Origin: Phytoseiulus persimilis
Taxonomy: Eukaryota; Arthropoda; Arachnida; Mesostigmata; Phytoseiidae
Assembly (NCBI GenBank): GCA_037576195.1
Contig: CM075104.1
Coordinates: forward strand, 24,630,211-24,694,210
Reading direction: 5' to 3'
Length of the DNA stretch: 64,000 nucleotides
The notes below the pieces were generated by a model, which saw only the letters and a list, made by a program, of their open reading frames with translations, made no database searches and was not told where the DNA came from. The position numbers were made by a program, and so were the translations under genes. Below, piece by piece: positions 33,156 to 46,245 of the stretch. How positions within the stretch are numbered: position 1 is the first letter of the stretch; every line of letters begins with the position of its first letter.

Positions 33156-36100
33156 CAATATACGAAGGTGGCCGTCAGCGTGAGGAGCATGAAGTTTGAG
33201 CTGACATTAGACAGAGTATAGAACTAAATTGAGTTGAGATTCGGAACCCCTCGACGAATGCGGCATGATTCCGGTCCCGACCCGGCACCTTCAACTCGAT
33301 TCCTGCACAGCTGATTCCAGGGAATATCAGGTACTTCCAGTGGTTTCATTGACCTTGTCACTCGTTCAGTACCGGAGAAATTCCATGCCAGAAGATGCCG
33401 CTCCGCATCGCTTTATTTCAATTCTTCTCCAGCGAAGGAATAAACGCTTCGGATGAGGTCATTGTGCTGGCTGCCGCAGAGATTTCCAGAAAAGGGACGG
33501 ACCTGTGTGACACATTTCCCGCTAGCCCCCGAGGGTCATGGCTGTGCGCATTCCCAAATTATTGCGGGGGTTTCTATCACTGTCGGGAAGCTGGGATCAA
33601 TGTGCACATTTTGGTAGTTCGCTCACCCATCTGACCCATTTTGAGCGAATGAGGTGGGGTCCGGATTTCATGTTCCTTCGAGACTCCAATCATGGCAAAT
33701 CTCGGCTCGACGTCCTCAATAACATGTCTACTGATGGATATCGTCGAATGTGAGCTCAATCGATGACCCGCTACATCAGACGACCTCCATGATTCATCAA
33801 CACTGGTTCACCCGATGAGCGCAATCTATACGCGGATCGGTACAAAATGCATGAGACACGCAAATCGAGGCCCGTGCATCCTTCAGTCATACGTCCTTCA
33901 ATCAGTTCGACTCCTTCGTTCATCCATGTTGTCCAATTCTTGGCTCTCAGATTCTTCATGGTTCGAGTCGCGATAGAACCTCATCCTATTCGCTCAGAAT
34001 CAAGTCGAAAGGGTCGAAATGTGCGTCTGGATTTCAGATCTCAAAGAGGGAGAAGCCCTTCAAAATCACTTGGCAATCGGCAGAGTTTCGGCCTCCGGAA
34101 GTGAACTGGAAATAAGTCTTGAAACTCCGTTCATTCCTCAAAATTTACAGAGGATACTCATCGTAATGTGCTTATTGCCAGTTGAAAGTGCCACGTTATT
34201 TTTTCGTTTGAGGATATAAAACGAAGAAAGCCGTTGCGGAGCGCCTCCTGATTGTTTTCTTCCGGGAGAGGATGTTTCAAGTTCTTTCATGCCTTGAAGA
34301 TTTCGTTGATCTTCCGGAAGCGAACGCGAGTGGCTCTCTCCTTAACCTCTCAACCTGATCTCCCGGAAGCGATTAAATCACAGGGTGGATCGAGAGATCA
34401 ACCTCATGCAGTCACTTTCATCAAGTACCACAAATACAGTGCATTCTAAGAGGGAGATCCGTCAACGCAGCGTGGACTACTTGGAGTACGGTTTCGTTCC
34501 ACCTCCTTCTGATTCCCACCTACCGAAGTGCCTGACGTGTGTTTCGGACAATGAGTCTATGAGGCCATGCAAGCTCGCTATACATCTCAACAAAGCAAAT
34601 CTCAGGACACTTTGAATCATTGAACGAGAAGTTCAAATTGGATCACGTTTGATCATATGTTCGCCGTTTCCTCAAAATGCTGAACATTTGGCAACGACTT
34701 AGATTTCGACTCAACTGGACTGATTCTCCTCGCCGTATGATCATCTTGGAGGGTGAAGCCGCGCGTTTAACCATCGAGACTTTGCTCAACCTTGCAAGGT
34801 GGGCTTTGCAAATAACCGCATTTCTAAATAGACGCGGTCACGGTTTACCGATGACCATGAATTCCTAACCGCAGTGGCGGTTAACCGCAAAATTAGGACC
34901 GAAAGCCGCGGTTACATGGGGAAGTGCCCGGAGACGTGATTCCAAACAGATCCTACACCGATACTATCGTTTTCGTGCCTGATCATATTGAAACGAGTCA
35001 TAGCCGAAGACGAAGGAAACACAGTACAACTCCTCGATATCCTTCCAAGAAGGAAGTTTCCACATGAGAGAGAAAACTTTGTATGATTTCCTGGAAGCTT
35101 CTCATTTTTCATCAGGAAGGAGGGTCTATAATTAACTGATACAACAAGATCTGAAAAACACATCTCATAAGGACTCGTTTGTTACAACTCGACCTCGGTC
35201 AGATGGGGCCGGGAACATTGGTTGAACGTTCTAAGTCACGAAATCTTCGACACATTATCCTTACACGAAAGGGATCATCTTGTATTGTGGAGCCTCGCGT
35301 CCGATGAATGTATTCATTAAGTTCACGTGCAACTCCTCACGATCCGCTGAGGAAGTGTTGCAAGCTCTGAAATGTGGCATTGGGGCCGATTTCTGCCTGG
35401 TTCCATTTCTCTTGAATTCTTAGCGCCTAAATCCAGATCCTCAGTCAGAGTACGCTCATCAGACAAGGCGCTTTCTCGAAATATCATACGTTTCGGAGGA
35501 TCGCGGCCAAATGCGGTTATAACCGCGATTCGCTCGCGGTCCAATCCCATCCAGAATCGCGATTTCAGTCGGTGCGGAAATCGTTTGGAGCCGCTTGGGA
35601 CCCTCTCGTTTATGCAGAATCCTCCGCTTCTGACCGACGATCCAGCGATCTGCGTCAACCTCCCGTCGAATCCTCGTGAAGTAGCCTGATGAGTTCGCCT
35701 CCGCGATTGAAGGCTTCTTACGCCGGCGCCGTCCTCTAAACGCAGTCACGCCGCGGCACGACATCACGGAAGCTTTCGGCCACAGAGCAAAGGTTTCTAG
35801 GCTTCGGGGATGGAGCATTTGAGGTGAGTTCTCACGGTCGAGGACGATGAGCTTCATCGGGGCTCCGGGCGGGTCTCTTCAGCCAGAACAACCCTCCTTC
35901 CCAAAAATCGCGAACGGGACGATACCGTATGGCAAACTGCTGAATGTTTCGACGACGCGAAATCCCAAGCGCGAAGCCCACCAGACTATTGGCTGATAAT
36001 AACAGGTAGCTCCTGGTTTCGCTTTCACGGCTCAATGGATCCATACCGTCGAGAACATCACGTTCTGCGGAGGCGATGAAAGCGACGAGAATGAGGTGGT

Positions 36101-36800
36101 CCTTGATAATACTGGAACATATTGTAATTTCAGGAAATGGAAGACTCCTGGTGCTCCGAGCGATAAGCGTCACCATTATTCTTTGAAGTATCTTCCAAGC
36201 TCAGTGGGCGTGCTATCCTACGTGGGATGAGGTGAAACTCCGCGACTCATCATTCTTTTTTCACCAACATTTTCAATTACCCCGCTGCTTTTTAGAGGTT
36301 TCCGGGTTTTCTGTCTGGAAACGAAGCGCGGTTGCAGCCAAACTGATGCTGAGAAGTCTTCTTCCCAGCGGGCCGCTTTACAGAAGCTCTTAAAGATGCC
36401 AGCCACCCGGCGCAGCTTTGGTTAAGGGGCGCAGCTTTGGTTCCAACGAAAGTCGTATTTGTCACAGAGGAGTCCCGAGTGGATCACAGACCATTATTGA
36501 TGATGATAGACGGGGAAATCTGGCACGTCCTCGGTGGACTTACGTCGCTAACATGTTTCATTTCCAATGCAAATCGAAAGCAAATGCAAACCAGCGATTT
36601 TCATTGTATTTTCCGAAGACCGATACGTGAGGACGATCCACAGCAGCACGGAATTCCATCTCCTTATGCGTGCATCCAAAGTATATAGTGCTTCCTCCGC
36701 ATTTCTCACAACATGCGATTCAAAGCGTGGCAAGAGAATACATCACCATAGGTGTTTGAGATGAGCGCAAACATCAAGTTCAGGCCTCCGACTCGATGAC
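33156..36800. other. no recognised gene
   Basis: Frames such as 35459-35857 minus and 35832-36176 minus are open but overlap other frames and show no motif. I found no consistent exon chain. The stretch may contain old repeats. Confidence 0.4.
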
Positions 36801-37300
36801 GTGAAGAAAGGCTTCGGATCGACGCACAGCGGCAGCACTGCTCGCCGATTGTTTGCCAATCCCAGTATCACCTCCGAGCTGACTGGTGTCGACGAAACAT
36901 CGCTGCATAAAGTCGCCATGATCTTGGATGTTATCAGCTCCAACAATCCAATTGAAAACCAAAAGTTCGATCAGTACTGTGCGGAAACAGCTTGCCGTTA
37001 CGTAAAGCTTCATAATTCGTATTAAAAGCCTGGTAATTAGGACCGCCATTTGATGCACAGCGCAGAAGTTCGTTAGTTTAGCAGGCCTTGTTTCTAATCG
37101 GTGCTCTACGCGAAGAAGCACTGGAAGCCTTCAACAACGACTACAGGGCAACCCAACTGCGTCATTCGCGCCAACGAAGCCGTTTGGCGACGAATCTCTG
37201 TGTTCCCCCCGGCGAAATCAGATCGCTACATGAATTCCCAGTACATAGACCCGAGGAAAGAAATTCTATTGGATCAGGAGGATCAGAAACGATTGCAATA
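36801..37300 (+). pseudogene. decayed arthropod transposon-linked ORF
   Basis: The plus-strand frame carries GFGSTHSGSTARRLF, ITSELTGVDETSLHKVAMIL and an ETA-RYVKLH segment, then stop codons (after HNSY at 37025 and again shortly after). It resumes at 37085 with LIGALREEALEAF and NDYRATQLRHSRQRSRLATN. From memory this matches a repeat-encoded ORF common in insects and other arthropods (GFGSxNDGNTARRFF ... IGQLSEExxEA ... HTRKxSRxxTN). I know no function for it. Stops and a missing block between the halves show it is dead. Confidence 0.6.
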
Positions 37301-37364
37301 CTGTGGGATGCTCGACGTTGTTCGTGGACTGTCACGACGGGGCATTAAACTGGGTGAGGCATGA

Positions 37365-39252
37365 GCGGTACGCGAAGACTGGATGGTGAAAGTAACATAA
37401 CGTTTCACTCCTTTGTATCCCGAACAGGCTCATTTCCAAGTGACGCTGGTCGTCTCCATATGCTCCAGCAAAGTCTCGATGCAGGTGCATCACCGAATTT
37501 GGAATCGTAATCATTGATGTCGAGAGGAGTTACTCACGCCGAATTTCTGCTTTTTCGTTTGTCTCCTTCGTCAACGGTTTCCAAAAGCCCCACGCGACTT
37601 GATAGTCGAGAGCTCTGTTCTGCCGCCGGCGCCCGGAATCATATCACCGATTCTTCAAAGAGGTCAGCTCGAAACATTGGTGTTCTGATTAACAATCCAC
37701 GAATCTTTTGCGGAGCGCCATGAGCCGCTTACCTCTGGAACCATCCTAACTGAACCACGCGGTTCCGAGCATTATTCTCGGACAACATCGACTTTTATCA
37801 TCCATCCGAACTCCTTCCGCAATCAGTCGTGATGGCTCAGAACAGAAGATGAACGTTTCCAGTGAAACAACCTGTATCAACGATCGATCGACTCGTTGCT
37901 CGAACAGATAATCCGCCAGACTCTTTTTGAAGAGTTTTCCTCCTTGGAAAGCTCTGTATCTGCAAGAGAATCGGATGGGAATGCTGAGCGTCGGCAGCCG
38001 GAGCGGTGGATACCCCCGCAGGTTCATGACAGCCAGATAAATCTGATGAGCCGCGACTCTTCACGGAGTGCTCGAGCGGAGCGAGCCACAACTCTGGGGT
38101 GAGATTGTCGGATGTCCCATTGGATGTGGGGGGAATGGTTTGACCAAAGCAAGTTAGCGTTTCGCGATAATTCATTTGATGAAGTGCTTGGCAAGCTGCT
38201 CGACCACTGCAGGAACAACCGCACCTTTCCATAACGCGGCTGAGCTCTCCAAGTCCGTCGTATGCTCCGAGCAGTCTTCAGAGTCTTTCGAATACGTTTC
38301 TTCTTAAAACGGTACACCGCTCAATGCCCTGAAGCATCGAACGATGGAATGTTGACGTGAAACTCCCCCGTCATCTTCTCTGCAGTCTTCTCCGGAAGCG
38401 CGCTCTCAACCGATGCGACTAATTCGATCTGGAGGGGCTCTTCTGCTGGAATACGACTCCTGCCGCCGTCCTACTCAGAGGCAGACGCAACCGAGTTCCT
38501 TCGTGCAACCCTGCTGCTGAGAGAATCACGAGCGGCAGGATTCAGCCTCTTCACCCGAATCCCCGGAGATTGAACTCTCCTCATATTCGGCTCCTCACAA
38601 CGGACTAGAGTACAAGAAAAAGCCAGATTCGATCAATTCCTCTTTCTCAAGTCATCTTGAAGCTTCCTTCAAGTCATATTTGCGCTCGACTCGTGTTTAG
38701 ACCGGAACATCGATAATTGAACTCTCTGGTCCAGCAACAGGATGAATGTGGGAACGACCTGGAAACTCCTCACCTCCTAACTACATTCAGCGTCTTTGGA
38801 GAACGCATTGTCCACGCTCCCTTGCCCAGATTTCCCCGGAGCGAGTCAATCGCGAGACCAACTTCCGAATCGCGCCTGTCGTCGAGGGAAAGGGAATACA
38901 TATCACTCGCACCCCCATCACACCACATGTACAGCACCTAGGAATTTCCGCCTCATTCGATTTCGCAACGCTTCAACGACTAGAAGCGGGCTAACGGAAC
39001 ATGCGCCACTGTCAAATGGTATCGATACGAAATTCCACGGAAAGCGATCCCCAATGAGAATATTTCGATCGATGAACAAAACCCCGGGCGTGGGCCCTTG
39101 ACCAGCTGAGACCCACGTTCCGAATTGAAGAATTTCTTCGACTATCTACTCCGCTACACGGTTCTAACGGCTTGATTCGAACGAATGTTCCCAAGACCGG
39201 ATTGAAAACGAATCGAACATACAGGTACCTGTCGCTTTATAAGGTATCGTGA
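37365..39252. other. no recognised gene; weak minus-strand coding signals
   Basis: Minus-strand frames around 37746-38317 (for example FKKKRIRKTLKTARS, and KLFKKSLADYLFEQRVDRSL after a CTTGCAG acceptor near 37960) have coding-like composition but could not be joined into a gene. Confidence 0.35.
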
Positions 39253-39590
39253 CTACAGGGACTCAGAAAAACAGAGTTCGAACTCTAGGCTTTCGGTTTT
39301 TTTTCCGTACATCATCTCCACGCTGCTGGCAATTTTGCGTTTTGCGCTCGAACCGAATCCCTTATTCGGTTCTCGCTCTCCTGGAGTTGTTCCTTGCTGA
39401 CTAAGCGGTAGAATCGATCCGCTTTTGGGAGCCAGTGGTCGTGTTTTCTTCTTCACGAGTATCATCAGTGGTGGCCTAGTCTTCCTTGGCGGCTCGTCCA
39501 GGATTTCCAAGGGTGGCAATTTATAAGGGTAAGGAGATCTGTCAACCTGAGACGAAGAAGTGGAAGACGAGGACGCGCCGCTCAGACCCC
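39253..39590 (-). CDS. possible coding exon, basic Pro-rich protein
   Basis: A minus-strand frame ending at 39253 reads through a Ser-rich stretch, then KLPPLEILDEPPRKTRPPLM, then a Lys/Pro/Ser-rich tail with VEMMYGKKTESLEFELCFSE. It is likely coding by composition, perhaps a downstream exon of the gene at 39797-40824, but that gene already has a stop at 39797. No family is recognised. Confidence 0.35.
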
Positions 39591-39796
39591 TGGAATCTGA
39601 GGTAAGATCGAGAATAGGCTAAATTATCAATCAGATTTCAGGCTCTTTCTGAACCCCAGACAAAGATTGACTGCTGCTGACGCCCGAAGTCGACTCAACA
39701 CATTTGCCCATTCAGAGAATGTGACACACCGCACCGGAGTGAGAAGCCAAGTGTGCAGCGGTTCCCACTGCGTGCCCATTCTCGGGCGTTTCGTGC

Positions 39797-40824
39797 TCAA
39801 AGAAATGAAGACATGATTCCCCAACAGAGAGCTGAGGGCTCATGGTCCCCCATCAGGAAGGTTTCGGACCCCGGAGTTGATTCAGGCAAACGGAGTTTCA
39901 AGTCCGAACCTGTGATTCAGATGTGGAAAAAGATCTCATCTTGTCCGACGTCATGATCTTACCTGTACAATACGTATCAGCGCCTGGGATCTGGAATCTC
40001 TGCGGGTTCCTGGAGTATTCCCCACAAAAGTCCCTGTGTTCCTTGTCGGCTGGCTTCCCCAGAGCCTCTTTCGTTTGTTTACAGCTGTCTCTCGTCAGAA
40101 TCTGCAATTCGGAGGAGCTGGATTCAGTCAATCCGGAAATCATATCTCGACTCGTTGAGGCATAAAGTGAAGCGTCCCAGAGACCCAAACGTGCGATGGA
40201 TTCGACCTATCGGAGCCTCAGCCTTCAGGATCGGCCATCCCAGGTTTGCACCGAGTTACAGCACTAGCGGGCCCGCTGAGCGACCATTATCAGATAGCCG
40301 ACAAGCCCACCGAGGCCGAACCCCTACCTTGACACTTGGTGCCGGATGCTGAGCGCACGAGCAGGCTCGCTCATCACATGTGGGACACATCACGTATTCA
40401 ATGGGTGTTGCCGGTGCGGGCTCGGAGAGGTCGAGAGTACAGGTTACGCTTGTCGGCGACCCCTGGAAAACGATCTCAAACGGTGTCTCTGACGAGCGTT
40501 CTTCTTGTTCTTTCTCAATGGACACCGAGCATTGTGGAGTTCGGAATCTAACGGCAGACCACGCTGTTCTGTCTGTAACTCTTTTAGATGTGTGTGTGTC
40601 TACGTTGCGGCGGTATCCAGCTGTCCACGACGCTTTGTGGTGCACCACAAGAAGATCCAGCGTGCATTCGATTTTCCAACATAGATCACAAAGCTCTCTC
40701 TCCCGCGGAATGACACTTGAATTCCCCGCAGTCGCCCGTGGAGAATGAAGCCAGTCCTCTGCTAACATCCACTCTATCATAAATTGAGATTCGCTCTCCT
40801 GCGAACGAATGGCTTCGACTACCC
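39797..40824 (-). CDS. uncharacterised protein, three C-terminal exons
   Basis: Exons 40824-40328, 40206-39963 and 39909-39797 join in consistent phase with GT-AG ends, giving at least ~280 residues. The first has ELCDLCWKIECTLDLL and, later, EYVMCPTCDERACSCAQ, so pairs of CxxC could bind zinc; neither pair matches a finger I know. The second has SRDMISGLTESSSSELQ, and the third ends LCWGIMSSFL before a TGA. The upstream exons and start are not found; the first exon begins after a TTTCGTCAG acceptor in phase 1. It lies about 0.6 kb from the start of the divergently transcribed WW/CUE gene. Function unknown. Confidence 0.55.
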
Positions 40825-41397
40825 CTGACGAAATCGAGAAACAAAGTCGCGGGAATGGAAATAGAATACCGCGCATAATCATCGAAAAACAATGACGACT
40901 CACAACCAGTCAAATGCGTTCTTCTCTCGAAGGTCCCTTCGAGCGAAGCTGAATACCCCGATCAGTAAGGTCTAGCGTGGGGAAGAGCTTGAATTTATTC
41001 TCATCCGTCTTATTATGCCATTACTTCCAATCGAGCAGCGCGCGAGGGACTTCGAGAAGCTTTACGAGGCGTCGCTCCTGGGCTCCGAAGCCCCCTCCTC
41101 CTCGCCATCAGGAGTCCTCCCCGTGTGGGGCGAGAGGCCACCACAACACTCGTCGCGCTGCTCCTGCTCGGAAATCCAGCCAGGAGCGATACTGGACCTG
41201 CACTAGTGTCTCTCATCTGTTCCGCACCATTCTTCATCTTTTCCTGTAGTCCACTAGACCTCAAGTGCACCGGACACCTCAACCGGTTCTCTGTGACTTC
41301 AGTTCGGAGCGCTCCCTCCACACCAATGTGTTGAGTAATAGCATACAAGGAACCCGAACAAAGGAAAAGCAGCCAAACGGACAACGGAGGAGGGAAG

Positions 41398-44300
41398 ATG
41401 GCGGCTGTTCATCCCGAAACCTTGGGCACCGAGCCTTTGCCAACAGGATGGGAAACACGTTACGATTCGCGCACCAATCGCCAGTGAGTTGAGTTATGAC
41501 AATAGGGTTATGACAATTTGTCCCGGCGGACCTAACAAACTGACATCCGAGCTCGGCTCGAAGGAATGGAGAAGGCCAAGCTTTCAACTCGAGCTGGGTC
41601 GTAACCCCGGAAAACGGGGATGCTCTCGAGATTGCTCCCGACAATTTCGCTCACGACATCAAACCCCTCCTCTCGATCGTTCCTGGGAGCGGATTCGGAA
41701 TTCAATCTCGAACTTCGCGTACTCGACATGACCTGGATATGTCAATGTGCGCCCATATGGGGTGGTTCACCCGTTGCCACATCTTCCGTCAGATCCGATC
41801 GTCACTCTCGTCGTACGAGGCAGCGGAGCGTTGAGGGTACCTAGGGTCCTGCTGAGTCAGGATGTCGCTCATGCTCATCCAAGCTTTTGTTTCCGGGCAA
41901 ACAAATAATACAATCTTTTGTTTGACCCTGGAGCGACGAACGTAATTAAGGCCTTCTGCCCAGCGAAATCGCGAATGACAACAACGCACTCTAGTCTCTA
42001 CTGTATAGGGAAGATCCGCTCATAATTCAGCCCGAGTTCTCCTCCGAGAGACCTGGAATGCGCGACCCCTAATACTCTCTTTGTCGCTATCGCAAAAAAT
42101 TAATCCGGCTCTTCGAATGGGTCCGTCCAACAAGACTTGGAGTCAATTGTCCAGGGACACAGAGAGAATAAGAAAGGAACCCCCGTGAGAAACATAGAAC
42201 CGGTGAATGAGCTGCGCCGAAATGTTACGACTCTCTGACGTTGCATACGACCACCGCAAGGGTGTATCGCCGGCGACAGCAGCCGAGGCACGTCAGCCAC
42301 GTTCTTCAGGACACGTAACCGAATGGAATACCGAGCGCTATCAGGAGAGACGAGAAGCCCGATTGATTTGGTTATGGTTTCTCCCTTTCAATTCCGCGCG
42401 TTCTTTGCGCTCTGAAGCAACCGAACGGTTTCGGGAAGAAACCTGGGAGCAGGCTCTGGATGTCTTACATCAATGAAGTTCCGGAAACTATGATGAGCCT
42501 TTTGAACAGTCTTTCCAAATCCGATTATCGATTCAATGACTGCTGGCTTTCTCATTGCCAGAAGTATGTTTGTGATCTCTGCGGCGGGTTTAGCAAAACC
42601 GAGAAGGAGCTCTGCTTGTTACTACCGATTCTGGAAAGTAGAGATCCATGAGCCCTCGAGCGCTGCGGGCACTGGAATCCAGTGGTGAATCGGTTCTCGA
42701 AATGGCTGCGAGCTCTATTTTCATAGCATCTGCCCTCCTGTTTCGGCTCTCCAAACTATCTCCCGGGGATACATCGCAACACAGCACCAGAACTCTGACG
42801 CAATAAATTCGTTTGAATTGGCCATTAAGTTTGAATTAGGAGGGGCCTGCCCACATCTGAGCAGCGCGAAAGTTTCATGGTCCGTTTGAATGAAAGCCCT
42901 CGTAGTCTCTCCTTTTGGAGCGCGCGCACACTCGCATTCGGCACAAACATACCCCACATAGGAGTCGATACCTTGACCTGGGGGCTGCCATGGCTCCCGG
43001 CAGCGTTCTCCACCGCTCGAACGAAACTCTGAGTCACTCTCCCATTCTTTCGTGTCTTTCGAAGTCCCCGATGCGGCTGGTTGAACCCAGGCGACGATCG
43101 TAACGTCGCGCGGACTGCTTCGTTCGGCCTCAAAACCTCACCCCAGTGCTACAGCCTTTGAAGTGACGCAATTTCTGAGGCCCTCCGAAGGGTCATCTGT
43201 GCCGGGCCCTGAAAAGCGTGAATTCGACCTTAGACTGCCCGTGGCTTTGTTGATTTCACGGGCAATAAACCTAAGGCTGAGCAAAGCCGGTGGAGGCGCG
43301 TGTTGTTCGACCAAGCAAATGAGCCTCATAGTTTATATGTGTGCTCGCGGAAGACACTGACTGTGACCTGAAACTTTGCATGAATCTGCGACCAGGCCAA
43401 GGGTGTGGAGAGGCGAGTTCGAGTGTTCAAGGTTGATGCGATTAGGGAGTGTATTAGATCCGACGAGGCGCGAGCGGAGAACTTCACCCCGGAAGCTTCC
43501 CTGAAATCATTTTAAGAGAGGTTGAAACAAACTTTCGCAACGATCGTGGGCCAGGCGGGCGATATTCCTCTGATATGATTACTTTCTCGGGAATCCTGCT
43601 CTGCCTCGAGCGATGCACCTGATTGAGTACGGGAATCGCTCTGAGGATGACGCATACGAGTTCAGCGAGAGCCGACGGAGAGCAATTAATCCGCCATGAC
43701 AACTGTTCCGAGAATCTGCGGAAAAAGAAATTGATTTGTGAAAGTCAGGAAAACTAACATTTCCCCCCTCCTGACTTGCAGCTACTTCGTGAACCACGCA
43801 GACCACACGACAACATGGGAGGATCCACGTCTCCGATATCCTCAATTGCAAAACGTAAGTTTTGAGTTCTTAGGCTCATGAAAACAAGTGCACCAAAATC
43901 AACGGAGGAAAAACAGCTGAAGTCTCCGTAATCGCATTACAGGGCAGCTACGCAAAGTACTATCTTTACGGTAGCGGCAAAACAACACCCGAGCCCACAT
44001 TGAAAAACAAAATCTACAACGAAGATGTTCTAACCGTGAGTTTCCGTGGTCATCCTCGGACATGGACACTGAACTTCAGTGAAAATGTAGTGAAGTTAGA
44101 ACGGAGAAAAGCATGGATGAGGAACTCGCGGAGTAAAGGTTGCTGCCGTTCTTACAGAACTGTCCACCGCCGTATTACGGAATGCTCTACTTTCCACCGC
44201 CAATGCCACCCCCTTCTTACACTGCGAACGTGCAAGGATCCCCCCGAGATGGTTTCTATACTCCTGCCGCACGCCATATGGGCCAGTATTCGCCGTTCTT

Positions 44301-46245
44301 CGGGAGTCCAAAAAGCCCTCTACGATTCAAGGTATGAACTCTACTCTGTCGTTCGAGGGATCGTTCCCTGATCAGCTATCTCCGGGGACGGAATTCGATT
44401 CGAAATGCTTCTCTTACAGAGCGATAACAAAATCACAGTTGACGATAAACTTCTCGCCAAGCTTGTCGTGCAGTTCCCGACTGTAGACGAGGGTCACATT
44501 TTTTCGATACTGAAACAGTACAACAATCGAGAGAATGTTGCTGTTGGGGCGTTGTTAGCCGAGGTGAGTTCTGTCACTTCCAAAGAGGCTTCTCTAGAGT
44601 ATCTGAGATTCAGTCGCTCAGTGCTCCATTGGCGACATTGCAGGGTCACCCACGCGCACAGACGAATCCGTCAGGTCATGAGAACGTGCCGCCAAAACTT
44701 ATTCAACCTGATGAAAACCTCGTGCAGAAACTCCATAGCTACTTTCCCAAAGTCGACACAGATTATATTCGGAGCCTGCTCCATAAGTTCAATAACGAGG
44801 AGCATGAGGTAACTCGAATACTCGTGAGTGGACCTGAAAGTTACAACATAAGACAGCCCGTGCAACATCAACAATCTCCGCTCGTCAAAGTTCGCTTCCT
44901 CAAACTCCTGTTCCCTGACGTCGATGAAGCGGACATCTACCTGGTGTTACAAAAGTGAGTTGGAGATCTGAATCAACGAGCACCAAGAACTGGAATCCGC
45001 ACAGTATCCTGTTAATTCGTGAACCCGGTGTTGTGAAATTTCGGTAAAGCCTCCGATTCCCTGACGCTTTCTTACTTCGATCTTCCAGCACGGATAATAA
45101 CGCGACGGACGCCATGGAGCGCCTGGAGGAGCAAGGTTACAAGAAACTCGAGGAGCCACGAAGGAGACCAGACGCGGTACCCAAAGAACCGCCGGTCCCT
45201 CCGCGCTCCTCTGAGCTGAAGAGAGCGAACCTCAACCCGACTCCTTCTATCCCCGATCAGAAAAGAAGTAAGTTGGGAGCGGATCGAAGTTTGAAAATGG
45301 AACGGGCAAGACTCACTCCCACCCACATCTCCAACTACGGCTATAATTGCAGTCATCGACAAGTTGAAAGAAGAGTATCCAAGTATTGAAGCCGCGCTGA
45401 TTCCGATGGCTCTTGAAAGCGCCTCGTGGATTGAGGATCGCGCTCGGCACTTGCTCGACACCATGTCCCCGAGCGAAAGGCAAGTTTCTCGAGAGATTGC
45501 GCTAGAGAAACGGGCCTCGAACACATTGTCTGGGAGAACGTTCATTGGGTTCGCTCTGAAGATTTTCGCTCAGAACCAACTGCTTTCGCTTACGGATCCC
45601 TCGCTTCCACAGAGCGCCGATGAGCGCCTCGATGCAGGATCTTCTGAAAGACATTCTACCTCCTCCGGACGGCGTCCTGAGACCATCCAAGTTCTCTGAC
45701 GAGATCACGAAAGCGGATAAGTCGACGCTCACCTCACCAGAAGCGAAACCCGAGAAGACACACCGTGTCAAATTCTTCCGTAGGATCTTCCGTTTCAATA
45801 AGGGCACGTCTACTCAAGAGGATCAACAAGCGCCCGAGACCACCAGGGTCCAGGCGAAAGGACCCGATCCGAAAAATATGAAAGGACCATCCAGCAGGAA
45901 TATTTTGTGAGTTCGGCTCTCAGCATTTCGAGCAATATCCAGCGAATTAGCTGGAACAGATAACGGCAGCCGCTAAATGTTGGGCTGAATGGTCGTCGTT
46001 TCAGGCGAGACTATATGCCATGGTTCGGATCCAACGCATCGAATCGCAAAGGTCCAGATCCGAAGAATCTCAAGGGCCAAGACGCGAAGAATGTCAAAGG
46101 GTGTGAATCCAAACTGAGCAAAGGTCCTGATCCGTCCAAAGCCCAAGGCTCCAAAGTCAAAGCAAAGGGCTCCCAGTTCTCCTTCTTCAAGAAGAAGGAG
46201 AAGCACGGTAATCATGTTAGTCAACGCGTTATTGAAGTCCAGTGA
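41398..46245 (+). CDS. WW-domain and multi-CUE-domain protein (10 exons)
   Basis: Exons: 41398-41483, 43782-43854, 43943-44035, 44158-44331, 44420-44563, 44644-44954, 45089-45267, 45353-45479, 45613-45906, 46005-46245. All joins keep frame; ~573 residues. Residues ~13-45 form a WW domain (LPTGWETRYDSRTN, split by a 2.3-kb intron, then YFVNHADHTTTWEDPR). A Pro-rich segment has the PPxY-type CPPPYYG. Then come three ubiquitin-binding CUE-like modules: LLAKLVVQFPTVDEGHIFSI, LVQKLHSYFPKVDTDYIRSL and RFLKLLFPDVDEADIYLVLQ with NNATDAMERL. A fourth, weaker one is LKEEYPSIEAALI. The tail is Lys-rich with KGPDPKN repeats. WW binds PPxY ligands and CUE binds ubiquitin, so an adaptor role in ubiquitin signalling is inferred. 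I do not know a named orthologue. Intron 8 is GC-AG. The last exon could use a G/GTAATC donor near 46208 for an alternative tail. Confidence 0.88.
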
